Part shown: positions 16,177 through 18,815 of the stretch, piece after piece
Position numbering within the stretch: the first letter of the stretch is position 1
Layout: each line of letters starts with the position of its first letter
The notes under the pieces: model-generated
Database searches by the model: none
Told to the model about the DNA's origin: nothing
The model's input: only the letters and a program-made list of their open reading frames with translations
Position numbers and translations under genes: made by a program
Assembly (NCBI GenBank): GCA_903929845.1
Contig: CAIYWF010000018.1
Span: 1 to 18,815 of the forward strand
Source: an uncultured Chlorobiaceae bacterium
GTDB lineage: Bacteria > Bacteroidota > Chlorobiia > Chlorobiales > Chlorobiaceae
DNA length: 18,815 nucleotides
Direction: 5' to 3'

Positions 16177-17368
16177 GGGCATAGATGCAGAGCGGATGGC
16201 CCGCAGCATCCCTGGTAAAAAAGAGAAAAGCCCTCTCGCTCTCAAGAAGCCGGTATTTTTTCCGAAGCTCTTCCGCCGAAAGAGGAAAATCGCGCCGTTG
16301 GATGCTTGCTCCTGCAATGGCGTAGTGCTCCAGAAAAGCCCTGAAGCTTTTCGGTTTGTACGGAATGCACTCAACCACGCGGAACGTCCTGCCGGGGAAA
16401 GCCTCAATTTTGCGGTCACTGGTGAGATAATCAACGCTCTTGTTCACAAACTTGAGGCCAGAATCCCGCGCAAGCACCGCCGAAAGCCTCGCCTTGATAA
16501 TGGCTGGATCAGGCTCATAGAGGTACTCGTTTACCGCTACCGCAACTACTCTAGGCGCCTCTCCAGCCCCGACAACTTCAGTTATTTCTGCCGAATCAGA
16601 GCTTAGGCAGACCGCATTTACCTGCACAGGCCCATCCAGCGGGTACGCGCGATCAAGCAGCAGCAGAATCTCCTTGCATTCACGATCAACCGACACCACA
16701 ATAATCGTGTGCAGGGCTGGCAACAGCTTTTTCAGCCCGCTGATTTCGAGAGCCGGAGAGGCTTTGATGCAGACCTTCGGAGCTTTTTGGAGCAGCAGAT
16801 TATGGCAGGCCACAACATCCGGGCTTCCCGCCTCCAGTGCTATTGAGCGTTGTCCTTGTTCACGGCGCGCAGGATCAACATAAATCCAGTCGAAAGAGTT
16901 GTTCGGGTACTCCGCAAGTATGCTGATGCTATCGCCGTTCTTTAGCTCGACATTTTTGATACCGCTCACCTTCAGGTTATGCTCAACCACTGCACACAAC
17001 AACGAATCACGCTCACAGTAAACCAGATCCTGAAATACCCTGGCCAGCGACATTGAGTCAACGCCAAGACCTCCGCTTAAATCGATGAGCTTTTTCCCTG
17101 GCATAAGCGAAGCTTTGTATACAGCCGTACGCTCACCAGAGGACTGTTCCAGCGCCAGTGGAGTATAAAGCAGGTTGTGCTTTGAGAGTGTGGGTAACTT
17201 TTTGATGGCTTTCTGCTGGCAGGCAAGCTGTTCAGCCATAGCACGAATCGGCAACTCCTTACGACCATGAAACTGCATGGCAAAAGCTGCCGGATCGTCA
17301 GTGCGATACTCGGCAAGCAGAGCTTGAATGTCAGATTGCAAGAGTATTTGGAGTTCGTCGTGGGTCAT
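16109..17368 (-). CDS. Class I SAM-dependent methyltransferase, PG_1098 / THUMP-like family
   Basis: A 419-residue protein with an N-terminal helical region, a Rossmann methyltransferase core and a C-terminal THUMP-like domain, an arrangement I recognise from the PG_1098 group of Bacteroidetes and Chlorobi. SAM motif I is KLIDLSGGLGVDSMSLA (residues 93-109), followed by the acidic CERD at 118-121 and motif IV DWIYVDPARRE at 160-170. The DPAR motif and the THUMP-like end point to an RNA substrate, which is inference. The ATG at 17368 directly follows the mrr stop (TGAATG), so translation is likely coupled. The last roughly 20 codons, ending AAPEC, overlap the Ppx-like gene on the other strand and may be a dispensable tail. 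Confidence 0.82.
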   Translation of the reverse strand: MTHDELQILLQSDIQALLAEYRTDDPAAFAMQFHGRKELPIRAMAEQLACQQKAIKKLPTLSKHNLLYTPLALEQSSGERTAVYKASLMPGKKLIDLSGGLGVDSMSLARVFQDLVYCERDSLLCAVVEHNLKVSGIKNVELKNGDSISILAEYPNNSFDWIYVDPARREQGQRSIALEAGSPDVVACHNLLLQKAPKVCIKASPALEISGLKKLLPALHTIIVVSVDRECKEILLLLDRAYPLDGPVQVNAVCLSSDSAEITEVVGAGEAPRVVAVAVNEYLYEPDPAIIKARLSAVLARDSGLKFVNKSVDYLTSDRKIEAFPGRTFRVVECIPYKPKSFRAFLEHYAIAGASIQRRDFPLSAEELRKKYRLLESERAFLFFTRDAAGHPLCIYALRRFLGDEAAPFAQGRSAAPEC

Positions 17369-18280
17369 TCAGCTCTCTTCAAAGTAGTCCGAATCAAGCC
17401 GCTTCAGCTCATATACTGCATCTGTGGTCACCGCCACGCCAAAATCAATCATAAAGTCAGCCAGCTCATGACCACTGATCAAAACGATCTTACTCTCGAT
17501 GGCTTTGACAAACTCATGAGCGCTTTTTGAAAAATCTGATGTTGTAATAAAAATGCCTTTTCGGGCACGCTTGCCTTGTAATGCACCGGCAAACTTTTGA
17601 AGTTCCGGTCGGGAGACCGTTGTTTCCCATCTCTTTGCCTGAATATAAATAATGTCAAGGCCCAGCCGATCCTCTTTAATGATGCCGTCAATACCTTCAT
17701 CTCCACTTTTACCGACAGCCTCACCGGCATCTTTTATTGAACCACCATACCCCATTTTTACCAGCACTTCGACCACCACTTTTTCAAAAAAAGCCGGTGA
17801 CGATAATTTCAACTGGACAAGAAGTTCATTCGCGAGGCTTTCACGCAACACCATGTACGCATCTTCCAGGCGTTCAGCGGGCGTCTTTGTTTCCAGCTCT
17901 TTTGATGTTGAATCTTCAGTGATCTGGTTATTCTGATGAAGCTCTCTGACAGAACGGTATTCTGGAAACTTACGAAGAAAAGCCAGATTGATCACTTTCG
18001 GGGATTCTCCCAATACTGCCACTCCCCTTTCAGTGATTCGAAAAACACCACGTCGGACATTTTCGAGAAGAGACGCCATTTTCAAATGAGCCTTTGCCCA
18101 AGCCACACGATTATCAAAAACACGTTGCTGAGCGCTTGGCAGCATTTGCTTCAGCTCTTCTGGAGTTAATTGATACTCGCGGGCCAGTGCCTCGACCATT
18201 TCGCGACTGTTGTGTTCTTGTCCATCACTGCAGAGTTTGAGCAGGGGAAGCATAATGCTCTGAAAATCAGGAATCGGCAT
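17369..18280 (-). CDS. mrr: Mrr-type (type IV) restriction endonuclease
   Basis: A 303-residue protein, the same size as E. coli Mrr. The N-terminal part (about 1-95) is the winged-helix Mrr_N DNA-binding region, with FRITERGVAVL at 80-90. The C-terminal part is a PD-(D/E)xK nuclease domain: SPAFFEKVVVEVLVKMGYGG (161-180), KSGDEGIDGII with the catalytic Asp198, IYIQAKRW with Gln214 and Lys216 (the QxK variant normal for Mrr), then KGIFITTSDFSKSA. Mrr enzymes cut modified DNA and act in defence or stress-induced DNA damage. The ATG at 18280 follows an A-rich stretch; a TTG at 18328 would add 16 residues without homology. The catalytic residues look intact, so it is probably functional. It abuts the methyltransferase and lies beside toxin-antitoxin remains. 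Confidence 0.9.
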   Translation of the reverse strand: MPIPDFQSIMLPLLKLCSDGQEHNSREMVEALAREYQLTPEELKQMLPSAQQRVFDNRVAWAKAHLKMASLLENVRRGVFRITERGVAVLGESPKVINLAFLRKFPEYRSVRELHQNNQITEDSTSKELETKTPAERLEDAYMVLRESLANELLVQLKLSSPAFFEKVVVEVLVKMGYGGSIKDAGEAVGKSGDEGIDGIIKEDRLGLDIIYIQAKRWETTVSRPELQKFAGALQGKRARKGIFITTSDFSKSAHEFVKAIESKIVLISGHELADFMIDFGVAVTTDAVYELKRLDSDYFEES

Positions 18281-18342
18281 TTCATTTTTTCTTTGTAAGT
18301 GAATCAATAATTTATCTGACGGCGGCAATAGTATTAGCTTAA

Positions 18343-18465
18343 TTCGAGTTTGACCAATATTTTTGCGACACTGAGAATGTAAGCATTGCCATAATTTCAG
18401 TAAGGAGATCCCGCCCTGAGGAGGTCACAGTTTATGAAAACAGAAGAATTTTACAAAGCGTTTGA
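18343..18465 (+). pseudogene. Remnant of a BrnT-family toxin, internally deleted
   Basis: The frame preceding the antitoxin remnant has no start codon (a TAA sits at 18340-18342) and reads FEFDQY, then, after a short stretch, IAIISVRRSRPEEVTVYENR before a stop at 18463-18465. From memory of the family, BrnT toxins begin near the N-terminus with (T)FEFDP-K and end with IRIISVRRSR..EV..YE, with about 60 residues between. Here both ends are present but nearly everything between is gone, including the start codon and the catalytic middle. The overlap of its 3' end with the antitoxin start is the normal toxin-antitoxin layout. The C-terminal match is good; the FEFD match is short and less sure. 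Confidence 0.62.
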
Positions 18466-18656
18466 TGACGGTTCAGATATCACCCCGTACCTTAATCTGA
18501 ACAAGGCGCGTCGGATAAAACAACCGCATAAAAGGGTGAATGTTGACTTTCCGGATGATCGACTCGCTTGATAAATAGGCGACCCGTCTTGGAGTATCGC
18601 GCCAGTCGGTGATAAAAGTCTGGCTTGGAGAGCGCCTTCAGCAGCAGAAGACGTGA
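18434..18656 (+). pseudogene. Disrupted BrnA/CopG-type (ribbon-helix-helix) antitoxin
   Basis: ATG at 18434 has a strong AGGAGG (18419-18424) 9 nt upstream. The first frame reads 45 codons, MKTEEFYKAFDDGSDI then YLNLNKARR and KRVNVDFP, then diverges and stops at 18569. The next frame, from 18555, continues as MIDSLDK, a TAG stop at 18576-18578, and ATRLGVSRQSVIKVWLGERL to TGA at 18654-18656. Joined, the two frames give a complete RHH antitoxin of about 75 residues of the kind I know as FD.GEDI..YLDLSKARRP....KRVNVDFP.WMI.SLD.EA.RLGV.RQS.IKVW. The gene thus has at least two lesions: a frame change near 18551-18555 (by the family pattern, about 5 nt lost) and a nonsense codon where Glu (GAG to TAG) is expected. 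Confidence 0.78.
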
Positions 18657-18677
18657 ATCAACGGGGTGATTGTTGTC

Positions 18678-18709
18678 AAAAAAAAAGCCCGACATTGCTG
18701 AAGGGCTTT
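18678..18709 (-). terminator. Intrinsic terminator of the rRNA operon
   Basis: Read on the minus strand, AAAGCCC (18709-18703), a 12-nt loop, and GGGCTTT (18690-18684) form a 7-bp stem followed by a run of T to 18678. It begins about 7 nt beyond the 5S rRNA end, the expected position of a factor-independent terminator closing an rRNA operon that enters the window from the right. Confidence 0.8.
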
Positions 18710-18715
18710 TATAAA

Positions 18716-18815
18716 AACTCGGCGACGACCTACTCTCCCGCGGTTAAGCAGTACCATCGGCTCTCCAGGGCTTAACTACTCTGTTCGGAATGGGAAGAGG
18801 TGATCACCTGGGAAA
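18716..18815 (-). rRNA. rrf: 5S ribosomal RNA, 3' part; 5' end outside the window
   Basis: On the minus strand the sequence reads GGTGATCACCTCTTCCCATT, then CCGAACAGAGTAGTTAAGCCC, GCCGATGGTACTGC and GGGAGAGTAGGTCGTCGCC, the conserved loop and helix elements of bacterial 5S rRNA. About 100 nt are present; roughly 10-15 nt at the 5' end lie past the window edge. The exact 3' end (18716-18720) is estimated. Minus-strand 16S and 23S genes are expected beyond the right edge. Confidence 0.93.

Noticed and set aside
16040..16606. Plus-strand 188-codon frame at the Ppx/methyltransferase junction
   Set aside because: Overlaps two recognised genes, has a skewed composition and no family.
18492..18695. 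Minus-strand 67-codon frame across the antitoxin remnant and rRNA terminator
   Set aside because: It runs through the terminator hairpin and is antisense to sequence explained by the antitoxin.
1..18815. CRISPR array, transposase, integrase or tRNA genes
   Set aside because: Reading through the window showed no regularly spaced direct repeats, no DDE or recombinase motifs and no tRNA cloverleaf with a T-loop GTTCGA-type box.

Overview
The window reads as core chromosome of a green sulfur bacterium (Chlorobiaceae, Chlorobium/Pelodictyon-like). This placement is inference. It rests on an AAA+ disaggregase present only as its C-terminal half (a split ClpB, which I recall from Chlorobium), a PG_1098-type methyltransferase typical of the Bacteroidetes/Chlorobi group, Gram-negative Kdo genes, near-50% GC by eye, and many starts without a Shine-Dalgarno sequence. 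Nearly all the sequence is coding. The longest gap between the main genes at the left is 176 bp, and most neighbours overlap by 4 bp or lie within 20 bp.

Layout. (1) 1-482, minus: a SOUL-family lipoprotein cut by the window edge. (2) 662-4999, plus: ruvX, pyrE, tyrA, nadK and a 487-residue protein I do not recognise. (3) 5024-6444, minus: kdsA followed by a kdsC-like HAD protein whose catalytic nucleophile is replaced by proline. (4) 6564-9489, plus: the ClpB C-terminal half, a secreted family 3 glycosidase and a SixA-like phosphatase, with overlapping ends. (5) 9494-13658, minus: lysC, purM, plsY, gpsA, a tight run linking aspartate-family amino acids, purines and phospholipid precursors (GpsA makes the glycerol 3-phosphate that PlsY acylates). 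(6) 13741-16176, plus: an NlpC/P60 lipoprotein, prmA and a short Ppx/GppA phosphatase. (7) 16109-18280, minus: an Mrr-type restriction endonuclease abutting a SAM-dependent methyltransferase, which overlaps the Ppx gene tail-to-tail by 68 bp. (8) 18343-18815: remains of a toxin-antitoxin pair resembling BrnT/BrnA, then the terminator and 3' part of a 5S rRNA on the minus strand, the end of an rRNA operon continuing outside the window.

I found no complete unknown system. The most interesting points are the decayed toxin-antitoxin pair, readable only by joining frames, beside an Mrr gene at the end of an rRNA operon; the KdsC-like protein lacking two catalytic residues beside an intact kdsA; the stand-alone ClpB C-half in an operon with cell-wall and phosphatase genes; and the unassigned 487-residue protein closing the nucleotide/NAD operon.
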